Part shown: piece after piece, positions 43,782-51,476 of the stretch | Layout: every line of letters begins with the position of its first letter | Position numbering within the stretch: position 1 is the first letter of the stretch | Assembly: GCA_044230315.1 (NCBI GenBank) | Contig: JBGARJ010000014.1 | Span: 62,001 to 126,000, forward strand | Direction: 5' to 3' | Origin: M3007 sp044230315 | GTDB lineage: Bacteria; Bacteroidota; Bacteroidia; Chitinophagales; Saprospiraceae | DNA: 64,000 nt | The notes under the pieces: generated by a model | Seen by the model: the letters and a program-made list of their open reading frames with translations, nothing else | The model's database searches: none | Told to the model about the DNA's origin: nothing | Position numbers and translations under genes: made by a program

Positions 43782-44762
43782 ATGGCAATGATCTTCATGG
43801 ATTTTGAAAAACCCCTCGAGGCCCTGTATGAGCAGTTGGAAAAACTGAAAGAGGTTGGGGAAAAAGGCGAAGTGGATGTGACCGACATGATCCACGAACT
43901 GGAAACGAAAATCCGGAACAAGCGGATGGAAATTTATGCGAACCTCAGCGGTTGGCAAAAAGTACAACTGTCGCGGCACCCGGAACGGCCGTACACGTTG
44001 TACTACCTCACTACCATGTGCGATAAATTTATCGAGCTTCATGGCGACCGCTGTGGAGGCGACGATCACGCTATCGTCGGCGGCATGGCCAACCTCGACG
44101 GGCAATCGGTCATGATCATCGGCCACCAAAAGGGCGTGAATACGAAAATGCGCCAGTACCGCAATTTCGGCATGGCCAACCCTGAAGGCTACCGCAAGGC
44201 GCTGCGCCTGATGAAGATGGCCGAACGGTTCAATATCCCGGTGGTTACCCTGATCGATACGCCCGGCGCTTACCCCGGGCTCGAAGCCGAGCAACGGGGC
44301 CAGGCCGAAGCCATTGCCCGCAATTTGTTTGAAATGGCGCAACTGCGCGTACCGATCCTCTGTTACATCATCGGTGAAGGCGCCTCGGGCGGCGCATTGG
44401 GTATCGGCTTGGGCGATAAAGTGTTTATGCTCGAATACACGTGGTATTCGGTGATTTCACCCGAGTCCTGTTCGTCTATTCTCTGGCATTCCTGGGATTA
44501 CAAGGAGACGGCTGCCGAAGCCCTCAAACTCGACGCCGAGAACATGCAGGCTTTTGGCCTGATCGACGGTATCGTAAAGGAACCGCTCGGCGGCGCACAC
44601 AACGGCCCCGAAGAGATGGCCCTGGCGCTTAAAAAGCACGTGTTGGCGGAGTTGAAAAAAATCATGCCACAGGACCCCGACGAACGAATACTGGCGCGAA
44701 TCGCCAAGTACAGTGGGATGGGGCATTACCGCAAGATCAGCCCTGCGCCGGCCGGCAAATAG
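43782..44762 (+). CDS. accA: acetyl-CoA carboxylase, carboxyltransferase alpha subunit
   Basis: A 326-residue subunit of the carboxyltransferase half of acetyl-CoA carboxylase, which moves the carboxyl group from biotin to acetyl-CoA to make malonyl-CoA for fatty acid synthesis. Family features: N-terminal helical region with LETKIRNKRMEIYANLSGWQKVQLSRHP, then GDDHAIVGGMANLDGQSVMIIGHQKG, VVTLIDTPGAYPGLEAEQRGQAEAIA, IGEGASGGALGIGLGD and YSVISPESCSSILW. The start at 43782 (MAMIFMDFEKPLEALYEQLE) gives the usual length. The beta subunit gene is not in the window. Probably the first gene of a group with the next two genes. Confidence 0.97.
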   Translation: MAMIFMDFEKPLEALYEQLEKLKEVGEKGEVDVTDMIHELETKIRNKRMEIYANLSGWQKVQLSRHPERPYTLYYLTTMCDKFIELHGDRCGGDDHAIVGGMANLDGQSVMIIGHQKGVNTKMRQYRNFGMANPEGYRKALRLMKMAERFNIPVVTLIDTPGAYPGLEAEQRGQAEAIARNLFEMAQLRVPILCYIIGEGASGGALGIGLGDKVFMLEYTWYSVISPESCSSILWHSWDYKETAAEALKLDAENMQAFGLIDGIVKEPLGGAHNGPEEMALALKKHVLAELKKIMPQDPDERILARIAKYSGMGHYRKISPAPAGK

Positions 44763-44808
44763 CATGGAAGGTAAGCCGGACCTTTTTAGTTGACTAATAT
44801 TTATCGCT

Positions 44809-45363
44809 ATGTTGAAAACGCTTCGCCTTGCTTTGTTCCGCAACGCTTATCGCCGCACCCTCACAGCCCAGAAGCGACGGCGGAAAACCCATACGCTTGA
44901 AAGCGCGCACACGATCGGCATTCTGTTCGACGCCACGGAAGAAAAGGATCGCCGCGAGGTGCTGGAACTGGCGGAACAGCTGGAAAGCAAACGGAAAAAA
45001 GCGCGACTTCTCGGCTTCGTCGATATAAAAAAACCGCTTGGCCAGACCTTGTTCCCGCAATTTACCCAAAAAGACCTGCGCTTCAACGGCGTGCCCGATG
45101 GCGAAGCCATCAAGGCCTTTGTTGCTGAAAATTTTGACCTGCTCATTTGCCTCAACCCGGAACACGTCCCGGCCTTGCAATGGATCGCTGCTGCCTCGCA
45201 TGCGGCTATGAAGATCGGCACGGCAACCACTGCCCAAGCCAACGATTTCGACCTGGTGGTGGAAACGCCGGCAGATAAAGGCATACGGTTCTTTATCCAG
45301 CAGTTAGATTTATATCTCGATAAAATTGTCCTGACCAAATATGAGCCTGCAACAGCGCTTTAG
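44809..45363 (+). CDS. DUF6913-like conserved protein upstream of dapA
   Basis: A 184-residue basic-N-terminus protein (MLKTLRLALFRNAYRRTL) with an alternating alpha/beta pattern: TIGILFDATEEKDRREVLEL, ARLLGFVDIKKP, FDLLICLNPEH, AAMKIGTATT, FDLVVETP. I recall a Bacteroidota family of this shape (DUF6913) that lies next to dapA; no activity is known to me. Its last 23 bases overlap the start of dapA, so the two are translationally linked. Expressed with dapA in lysine/diaminopimelate synthesis by position only. Confidence 0.75.
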   Translation: MLKTLRLALFRNAYRRTLTAQKRRRKTHTLESAHTIGILFDATEEKDRREVLELAEQLESKRKKARLLGFVDIKKPLGQTLFPQFTQKDLRFNGVPDGEAIKAFVAENFDLLICLNPEHVPALQWIAAASHAAMKIGTATTAQANDFDLVVETPADKGIRFFIQQLDLYLDKIVLTKYEPATAL

Positions 45364-46231
45364 AGGCACCGGCGTCGCCCTGGTCACCCCGTTTAAAAAC
45401 GGAAAGATCGATTGGGAAGACCTGGAAAAGATCATCGAACACGTCACCGCCGGCGGCGTCGAATTCCTGGTCAGCTTGGGTACCACCGGCGAATCGGCCA
45501 CTATTTCGGAAGAAGAGCACCGGCAAATCCTGGATTTTACGATCAAAATTAACCGCGGTCGCCTGCCGGTAGTGGCGGGCGTGTTTGGGGGCAACAACAC
45601 TGCTGCCATGGTGGAAAAGATCCAGGGCTTCAATTTTGATGGCATCGACGCCATTCTTTCGAGTAACCCCGCCTACAACAAACCCGGCCAGGAAGGCATT
45701 TTCCAGCATTATATGGCATTGGCCGAGGTTTCGCCCCGTCCGATCATCATTTACAACGTGCCGAGTCGCACGGCTTCCAACATGTCGGCCGAAACGACCC
45801 TTCGCCTGGCTAATGCGAGCGATAATTTCCTGGGCGTCAAGGAAGCCAGCGACGACATCTACCAGGTGATGAAGATCATCAAAGGGAAACCCAAGGACTT
45901 TCTGGTCCTGAGCGGCGATGATTTTATCACCCTGCCGCTGATCGCAACCGGCGGCGACGGGGTTATCTCCGTTATCGCCAATACAACGCCCCGCCCCTTC
46001 ACCGATATGGTACGCGCAGCGCTTCGGTACGACATGCCTACCGCTCAGCAACTGAACCTGAAATTGCTCGAACTCTACCGGCTGTTATTTACGGAAGGGA
46101 ACCCTGTTGGGGTAAAGGCGGCGATGGAACTTCAGGGGCTTTGCAGCCGGGAAGTACGGCTGCCCCTGGTGCCGATGACTGAAAACGGGGTGCATTTGCT
46201 GATGGCCGAACTGGAAAAGGTACTCGCCTAG
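45341..46231 (+). CDS. dapA: 4-hydroxy-tetrahydrodipicolinate synthase
   Basis: A 296-residue class I aldolase. It condenses pyruvate with aspartate semialdehyde, the first committed step toward diaminopimelate and lysine. The Schiff-base Lys167 is in GVKEASDD; Tyr138 in IIYNVPSRT and the GTTGES loop (47-52) complete the active site. GDDFITLPLIATGGDGVISV and NPVGVKAAM are further family segments. The gene overlaps the preceding DUF6913-like gene by 23 bases. A perfect 12-bp hairpin at 46324 may mark the end of the transcript. Confidence 0.97.
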   Translation: MSLQQRFRGTGVALVTPFKNGKIDWEDLEKIIEHVTAGGVEFLVSLGTTGESATISEEEHRQILDFTIKINRGRLPVVAGVFGGNNTAAMVEKIQGFNFDGIDAILSSNPAYNKPGQEGIFQHYMALAEVSPRPIIIYNVPSRTASNMSAETTLRLANASDNFLGVKEASDDIYQVMKIIKGKPKDFLVLSGDDFITLPLIATGGDGVISVIANTTPRPFTDMVRAALRYDMPTAQQLNLKLLELYRLLFTEGNPVGVKAAMELQGLCSREVRLPLVPMTENGVHLLMAELEKVLA

Positions 46232-46663
46232 CGGTCAACCAATTTAGATTTTGAAACGATCTGCTGGTCCGTTGTCTGGCTTTTGGTTACAGTGGAGTAT
46301 TCCGTCCCTTGTCTGGCATTGTCCCTTTTCTTTTGCTCGCCCAAAAGAAAAGGCTGTCCTCCCGGCAGTGCCAACGACCTGCGGGGATTGCACTGTTTTT
46401 GACAGGGCATGGTGGTATTTTGTGGGACATTGAATCTCAAGTTCCGGGTCAAAAAAGGCGCACCGCCTGACGGCGGACCATCCCCTTCGGCCGGGCATAC
46501 CTCGCGGACGGCAGAAGGCGCTCTAATTCGGGAAGGTTACGTGGTTGCCAATATAAATTGGTTAACCGCTGAAACAGAATCGGGATTTTCCAACCGAAGC
46601 AACGCAGTCGTAAAAAACGCGCTTTGCCCGGATCGGAAAATCCCAAGTGCATTTGTAGTCCGA
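46232..46663. other. intergenic region with small palindromes after dapA
   Basis: No supported gene. Besides the hairpin at 46324-46353 there is a 10-base inverted repeat GGGATTTTCC (46582-46591) / GGAAAATCCC (46635-46644). Several overlapping frames are open on both strands but none has a start signal or recognisable text. It may be decayed sequence belonging with the gene remnant that follows. Confidence 0.5.
46324..46353. terminator. perfect 12-bp hairpin
   Basis: CCTTTTCTTTTG (46324-46335) and its exact complement (46342-46353) enclose a 6-base loop, CTCGCC. It is 93 bases past dapA. The arms are A/G- and T/C-rich, so on the plus strand there is no terminal T-run; it could be a dispersed palindrome. 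Confidence 0.45.
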
Positions 46664-46822
46664 TTATTCGGGCGTTATCTCTCGTGCTTGCCCAAACCGG
46701 AGCAAGTAACCATAGGGGTCTTTGATCCCAAATTCCCGCAAGCCGTAGTCTAACGTTACCGGCGGCCATCGGTACAGCATGAGGATCAATAAGTGTGGTG
46801 GAAGGCTTTTACCGCCATATGT
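46664..46822 (-). pseudogene. 3' remnant of a VOC (glyoxalase-fold) gene
   Basis: The minus strand keeps an open frame ending at a TAA at 46664 that reads YGLREFGIKDPYGYLLRFGQ near its end. This is the typical last strand of the vicinal-oxygen-chelate fold, including the REF-xx-DPYG turn and the metal-ligand-bearing end. The frame is closed upstream by a TGA before 46822 and no start or first half of the domain is found, so only about 50 residues remain. It is 23 bases beyond the recA stop. Confidence 0.5.
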
Positions 46823-46845
46823 TCACCCGAACAACGTCTTAATTC

Positions 46846-47919
46846 TTAATAATCTTCCTCGCTCAACCCATCGTCGCCGGCGGCAACGACTGCCGGGGCT
46901 GCGTGCTGCCGGATTTGACCGGAAGACGCTTTTTCCTTGATCTTTTGCTCGATTTCGGCAGCCATTTCCGGGTTGTCGTGCAGAAACTGTTTGGCGGCAT
47001 CGCGCCCCTGGGCAATTTTAGCGCCGTCGTAGCTGTACCAGGCGCCACTTTTCTGGATAATGTCCAGATCCGAACCCAAGTCGATGATTTCACCCACCTT
47101 GGATATGCCTTCCCCGAAAATGATGTCAAACGAAGCCACGCGGAAAGGCGGCGCCAGTTTGTTTTTCACCACTTTGACCTTTACCTGGTTGCCGATCACG
47201 TTGCCGTCTTTGTCTTTCATGGCGGCGCCGCTTTTGCGAATATCAAGGCGAACAGAGGCGTAAAACTTCAGCGCGTTGCCGCCCGTGGTCGTTTCCGGAT
47301 TGCCAAACATGACTCCGATTTTTTCACGCAGCTGATTGATAAAAATACAGGAGCAACCCGTACGGCCGATAGCGGCGACGAGTTTACGCATGGCCTGACT
47401 CATAAGACGGGCCTGCAAACCCATTTTCGAATCGCCCATTTCTCCTTCGATCTCCGAGCGGGGGACGAGTGCGGCGACCGAGTCGATCACCACAATGTCC
47501 ACAGCGCCCGAGCGGATCAGGTTTTCGGCAATTTCCAGGGCCTGCTCGCCATTGTCGGGCTGGCTGATCAGGAGGTTGTTGACATCCACCCCGAGGTTTT
47601 CCGCGTAGAAGCGGTCAAAAGCGTGCTCCGCGTCGATGATAGCCGCAATGCCGCCTTTTTTCTGGCATTCGGCCACAGCATGGATGGCCAGGGTGGTTTT
47701 GCCCGACGATTCGGGGCCGTAGATCTCAATAATCCGGCCTTTCGGATAACCGTAGCATCCAAGCGCCATATCGAGACCCAATGATCCGGATGGAATAACC
47801 TCCACCTCAATAGCCTGCTTATCGCCCAACCGCATGATGGTGCCTTTCCCGTAGGTTTTGTCGAGGCGGTCTATGGTGGATTGTAATGTCTTGAGTTTGT
47901 TTTCTTGTTCGGTCGACAT
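46846..47919 (-). CDS. recA: recombinase RecA
   Basis: A 357-residue RecA. The Walker A motif GPESSGKT is at residues 68-75; Walker B is in VDIVVIDSVAALVP; the DNA-binding loops are in EIEGEMGDSKMGLQARLMSQ and the GNPETTTGGNALKFYASVR segment; INQLRE carries the coupling residues. The acidic tail (AAGDDGLSEEDY) is normal. It forms the ATP-dependent filament for strand exchange and stimulates LexA-type cleavage. The start at 47919 (MSTEQENKLKTL) is preferred over an upstream in-frame ATG at 47952. No recX or other SOS gene is adjacent. Confidence 0.98.
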   Translation of the reverse strand: MSTEQENKLKTLQSTIDRLDKTYGKGTIMRLGDKQAIEVEVIPSGSLGLDMALGCYGYPKGRIIEIYGPESSGKTTLAIHAVAECQKKGGIAAIIDAEHAFDRFYAENLGVDVNNLLISQPDNGEQALEIAENLIRSGAVDIVVIDSVAALVPRSEIEGEMGDSKMGLQARLMSQAMRKLVAAIGRTGCSCIFINQLREKIGVMFGNPETTTGGNALKFYASVRLDIRKSGAAMKDKDGNVIGNQVKVKVVKNKLAPPFRVASFDIIFGEGISKVGEIIDLGSDLDIIQKSGAWYSYDGAKIAQGRDAAKQFLHDNPEMAAEIEQKIKEKASSGQIRQHAAPAVVAAGDDGLSEEDY

Positions 47920-48285
47920 ATGTGCTGCGATGTTTATTGAAAGTGTGGACAAAAATAAACAAAATGTTTTTATGTATGTACGCCCTCAAGTATTTTTTTT
48001 AATCTAATATATCACTAAAAATATCTAAGTGACTAATAATCAAATTTATATACAAAATATATGTGCAGAAAAATTTTACAGGAAACGCGAATAATTGCAT
48101 TAGTACAGCCAGTTTCTGCGGCTGTAAATCGAATTTTTTGTTCCAAGGGCCACCCTCAAAACCTATTTTTTGTTTTAACAATAGTCCGGTATATTTTGGC
48201 GCCCTCGCCAACAACATGCGCCAGGCTTCATTTTCAACGGTTTGCAAAAACCTCCCCGACTACTGTTTAAACAAACAACCGCTTT
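47920..48285. promoter_or_regulatory. AT-rich upstream region of recA
   Basis: The 366 bases before recA are AT-rich and carry no supported gene. TATTTTTG (47950-47957 on the minus strand) fits the -7 pattern 31 bases before the recA ATG, with no good -33 partner. I see no obvious LexA-type dyad. Confidence 0.4.
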
Positions 48286-49014
48286 TTACCCGTACAACTC
48301 GAAATAGATTTGCTGGCGCTCGTACCCCAGCCGAACCATCAGATTGGCCACTGCCGCATCGATCATATTGCTCCAGCCGCAGAGGTAAAACCGGACGTCC
48401 GGGCGGGGCACGGCGTACTGCTCCAGGTAAACCTGGTGTACATAGCCCCGGTAACCCCACCAGTCGGGCTGGCGCGAAAGGGTAACATCGTACCGGAAAC
48501 CCGGCATGGTATGCGTCAGTACTTCAAATTCTTCCCGGTACAGGATATCAGCCTCCACACGGGTACCGAAAATGAGGTGAATACTGCGGTGCGGTTTGCC
48601 GGTATGCTGCAAATCGCGCAACATGCTGCGAAAAGGCGCCACTCCGGTACCTGTGCAGACCAACACGAGGTCGGTCTCGATCGTTTCGGGCAGGATAAAA
48701 CCGCCGTCGGGACCCTTCCAGCGCAAAATGCTCCCGACACGCACTTCCTCGAACAAATACCGGGAACCGAGTCCATCGGGTGCGCGCACCACGCAAAGTT
48801 CCAGCGCCCGCGAATCGTCGTCGGGCGCATTGGCGATCGAATAACTGCGCCAACGCTGGGCGCGCTTTTCACCGATCGGCAAATCCATCGTGATAAACTG
48901 CCCAGCCTGAAACGCGGGGTGTTCCAGGTTGGGCGTCTCCAGCCAGAAACGCTTTACATTCGGACTGGCCGGCTCAATTTTCGTGACAACGCTTTCGTAC
49001 CAGGTAGTGGGCAT
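48286..49014 (-). CDS. ferredoxin-NADP reductase-like flavoprotein
   Basis: A 242-residue FAD/NAD(P)-dependent oxidoreductase. The FAD-binding domain has FQAGQFITMDLP and RWRSYSIANAP (RxYS motif, about 55-61); the nucleotide domain has VLVCTGTGVAPFRSMLRDL, IFGTRVEADILYREEF and the terminal YLCGWSNMIDAAVANL, ending with an aromatic near the C-terminus (YFELYG). This set is found in ferredoxin/flavodoxin-NADP reductases and in reductase components of oxygenases. No [2Fe-2S] domain is attached. It could pass electrons between NAD(P)H and a ferredoxin. The gene lies downstream of the GHMP kinase gene by 96 bases. Confidence 0.87.
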   Translation of the reverse strand: MPTTWYESVVTKIEPASPNVKRFWLETPNLEHPAFQAGQFITMDLPIGEKRAQRWRSYSIANAPDDDSRALELCVVRAPDGLGSRYLFEEVRVGSILRWKGPDGGFILPETIETDLVLVCTGTGVAPFRSMLRDLQHTGKPHRSIHLIFGTRVEADILYREEFEVLTHTMPGFRYDVTLSRQPDWWGYRGYVHQVYLEQYAVPRPDVRFYLCGWSNMIDAAVANLMVRLGYERQQIYFELYG

Positions 49015-49110
49015 GGGCGGTATGGTTGAGCAGGTTTGGCGCGGTTGCTAAATTTATTTTGAAGGCATAAAGAGACGATAACAGCGGGATTGCGGCAATG
49101 TTTTCGGCCT

Positions 49111-50046
49111 TTACAAAACCATTTCCTGGTAGGGAATGCAGGTGGAAAACCCTTTTTTATCAAAGTATTCCATTGCGTCGCCGTCGTCTTCGGTAGAAAC
49201 AGCCAATACAAAATCGCCTCCCCAGGCGCCCAGACTTTTGATCACGCCGGGGAAACCCGCAAAAAACATATCCTGGGCCCTCGGCAACTCCAGGGCTTGC
49301 GCAATTTGCCGTTCGTGCTCGAGCAGTACGGCGGCAAATTCCGGCAGGCTTTGAGCCGCCAGGCATTGCCGGGTAAGGGCCGAAATGGCGTTGACCAAAC
49401 CGGAATTTGCCCGCAACGGGCTGGCGCGGTACCGCCCAATGCCTTCACGGCTGTTTTGTTTTTTCCCCAGAAAAACAAAAAACAGCTGCGCGGCAAACGC
49501 CGGCTGAAAAGCAACCGGCTGAACGACCGGCCCGCGCTCCGCACTTATCTGGTACAATAAGGGGCCTTCGGCGTATGCACAGGCAATATCATACCCTGAG
49601 CCGCCCAGCGTTTCGGCCAGCACCCGGTACGGATCGACCTTGGCCCAATTGGCCAGCGCAGCAATAAGTGTGCTGCTGGTGCCGAGCCCCCAATTTCGCG
49701 GGAAATCGGTCAGCGTCCGGGCGGTATAGCCCTGGTTGCCGGCCAGGAAATCCGGGTTTTGCCGGCGGCAAGCCTGCAGCATTTGCTGGAGCACGCCGGC
49801 AGTCTTGTCGTGGGTCGCAGTCCGAATGTTCAGGCCGGGCAGCCCAATTGCCGCCTCAAACCACACGGCGCCATGCCGGTCGCGACTGGTCCAGAGCAGT
49901 TGGCCCGGCTTTTCGTCAGCAAAGATTTCAAGATGCTGCCCGTAGCGCACCGGCACGGCCAGGGCCAGGGCCCCGTCGAGTACGGCATATTCGCCGGTGA
50001 GCAGGAGTTTGCCGTGTGGATACGTCGACCAAATCGGTTCGTTCAT
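49111..50046 (-). CDS. GYDIA-type GHMP kinase
   Basis: A 311-residue small-molecule kinase of the GHMP superfamily. The N-terminal substrate strand is GKLLLTGEYAVLDGALALAV; the ATP-binding glycine/serine loop is NWGLGTSSTLIAALANWAK; the Bacteroidota-specific signature GGSGYDIACAYAEG gives the family its name; and the C-terminal motif is GAWGGDFVLAV. The closest known enzymes are mevalonate/phosphomevalonate-type kinases, but the substrate of GYDIA members is not established to my knowledge. The start ATG overlaps the aroA stop as ATGA, so it is translated with aroA. Confidence 0.85.
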   Translation of the reverse strand: MNEPIWSTYPHGKLLLTGEYAVLDGALALAVPVRYGQHLEIFADEKPGQLLWTSRDRHGAVWFEAAIGLPGLNIRTATHDKTAGVLQQMLQACRRQNPDFLAGNQGYTARTLTDFPRNWGLGTSSTLIAALANWAKVDPYRVLAETLGGSGYDIACAYAEGPLLYQISAERGPVVQPVAFQPAFAAQLFFVFLGKKQNSREGIGRYRASPLRANSGLVNAISALTRQCLAAQSLPEFAAVLLEHERQIAQALELPRAQDMFFAGFPGVIKSLGAWGGDFVLAVSTEDDGDAMEYFDKKGFSTCIPYQEMVL

Positions 50047-51302
50047 AGCGCTTCCGTTTTTTGAACCGTGAAACCCATCGTATGCAGGTGCTCCCAAAAT
50101 CCGGGGTACGATTTGGCCACGACCCCTGGATGCTCGATTTCCACGGGATGGAGGAGCGCCAGCGTGGCAAAAGCCATGGCCATCCGGTGATCGCCATAGG
50201 TGGCAAAGCGTGGCGTGGCGTTCCAAGCCGCTTTGCCCTCCAAACGGTACCCTCCTCCGGCGGATGCTTCCGCCCGGTCGAAGGTGACGCCAACTTTAGC
50301 CAACTCCGTCGTCAGGGCAGCTGTGCGGTCGGTTTCCTTTATGGCCAAGGTTTCGAGTCCGGTAAAATGACCCGGCGTGCCCAGCCCCGCGCACAATACG
50401 GCCAGGGTTTGGGCGATATCGGGGCATTCGAGGAAGTTCCACTGAAAAGGCGGAATTGCTTTTGTCCCGTTTTTATGCAGCATAATGCCGGCTTCGGTGG
50501 CTATGGTGCCTACGCCAAAATGTTCCATCATATGCATCAGTACTGCATCGCCCTGCCAGCTGTCGGGAAACAGCCCGTGCAACGCGAGTTCCGCTTCGCC
50601 GGCCAGGGCAGCCAGGGCATACCAGTAGGATGCTGCCGACCAGTCGGCTTCGATCCGGAGTGGGTGCGGGGTGTAGCGGCCCGGACGCACGCGAATAGCC
50701 TGCCCTTCCCAAATGGCCTCCGCGCCGAAATATTGCATCATGCGCAAGGTCATGTCGAGGTATGGGCGCGACACGAGCCGGCCTTCGGGGAGGAGGCGCA
50801 ACCCTTCGGGCAGATATGGCCCGATCAGCAGCAGTGCCGATAAAAACTGGCTGCTCACGCCGGCGTCGATGCGGACCGTGTTGCCCTGTCGACCGATCTG
50901 CGCCGGGCCGCCGATCCGGAGCGGCGGATAGCCCGGGTTTTCCAGGTATTGGATCTCGGCGCCCAGGCTGCGGAGTGCGTCCACCAGTGCGCCGACCGGG
51001 CGTTGGCGCATGCGGACCGAGCCGGTGAGCACTTGCGCGCCCGGCTGCAGCGCCAAAAAAGCTGTGAGGAAGCGGAAGGTGGTACCCGCGTCGCCCGCGT
51101 CGTAGATGTCGGCCGGGTGGCGCAGCAGGTCGAGCAGTGTATTGGTATCCTTAGCGGAAGACAAATGACTGAGCCAGTCGGCCGGATCGGCGCCGCACAG
51201 GGCCAGTATGATCAGCGCGCGGTTGCTCAGGCTCTTTGAGCCGTCGAGGGTGATGGCGCCGCGGAGGCTGCGGTCGGGTTTGGAGATGCGCATGAGATCC
51301 AT
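50043..51302 (-). CDS. aroA: 3-phosphoshikimate 1-carboxyvinyltransferase (EPSP synthase)
   Basis: A 419-residue enzyme of the shikimate pathway that joins phosphoenolpyruvate to shikimate-3-phosphate. The catalytic N-terminal motif DGSKSLSNRALI places Lys23; the LAGNAG-type loop appears as DAGDAGTTFRFLTAF; later come GVSSQFLSALL, ETDRTAALTTELAKVG and GDHRMAMAFATLAL. The glycine loop has Asp in place of the more usual Asn, which is common in Bacteroidota. Either ATG at 51302 or the one three codons on may be the start. It is coupled by a 4-base overlap to the GHMP kinase gene. Confidence 0.95.
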   Translation of the reverse strand: MDLMRISKPDRSLRGAITLDGSKSLSNRALIILALCGADPADWLSHLSSAKDTNTLLDLLRHPADIYDAGDAGTTFRFLTAFLALQPGAQVLTGSVRMRQRPVGALVDALRSLGAEIQYLENPGYPPLRIGGPAQIGRQGNTVRIDAGVSSQFLSALLLIGPYLPEGLRLLPEGRLVSRPYLDMTLRMMQYFGAEAIWEGQAIRVRPGRYTPHPLRIEADWSAASYWYALAALAGEAELALHGLFPDSWQGDAVLMHMMEHFGVGTIATEAGIMLHKNGTKAIPPFQWNFLECPDIAQTLAVLCAGLGTPGHFTGLETLAIKETDRTAALTTELAKVGVTFDRAEASAGGGYRLEGKAAWNATPRFATYGDHRMAMAFATLALLHPVEIEHPGVVAKSYPGFWEHLHTMGFTVQKTEAL

Positions 51303-51476
51303 TGCGGGGCAAAGTAACGGGAAATTTCAGGGTGGCGCTTCGGGAGCGTTGATTCACGCGGAGGGCAAAGTGGTAGCGGATTAAGGATTCTAAAGGCCAG
51401 TACTGACAAGGGTAAATACGCCGGGAGGTTGATTCCACTAATTTTGTTCCATCATTCCTGATCAAACAACATTTGT

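Noticed and set aside
43571..43921. N-terminal extension of the SUMF1-like protein
   Set aside because: The extra 117 residues are antisense to the start of accA and unlike the family; the ATG at 43570 starts the conserved domain shortly after.
46449..46769. Minus-strand frame of 106 codons after dapA
   Set aside because: A different frame over the same bases carries clear VOC-fold text, so this frame is out of register.
47999..48247. Minus-strand frame of 82 codons upstream of recA
   Set aside because: The composition is that of AT-rich intergenic DNA and it has no recognisable features; more likely the recA leader region.
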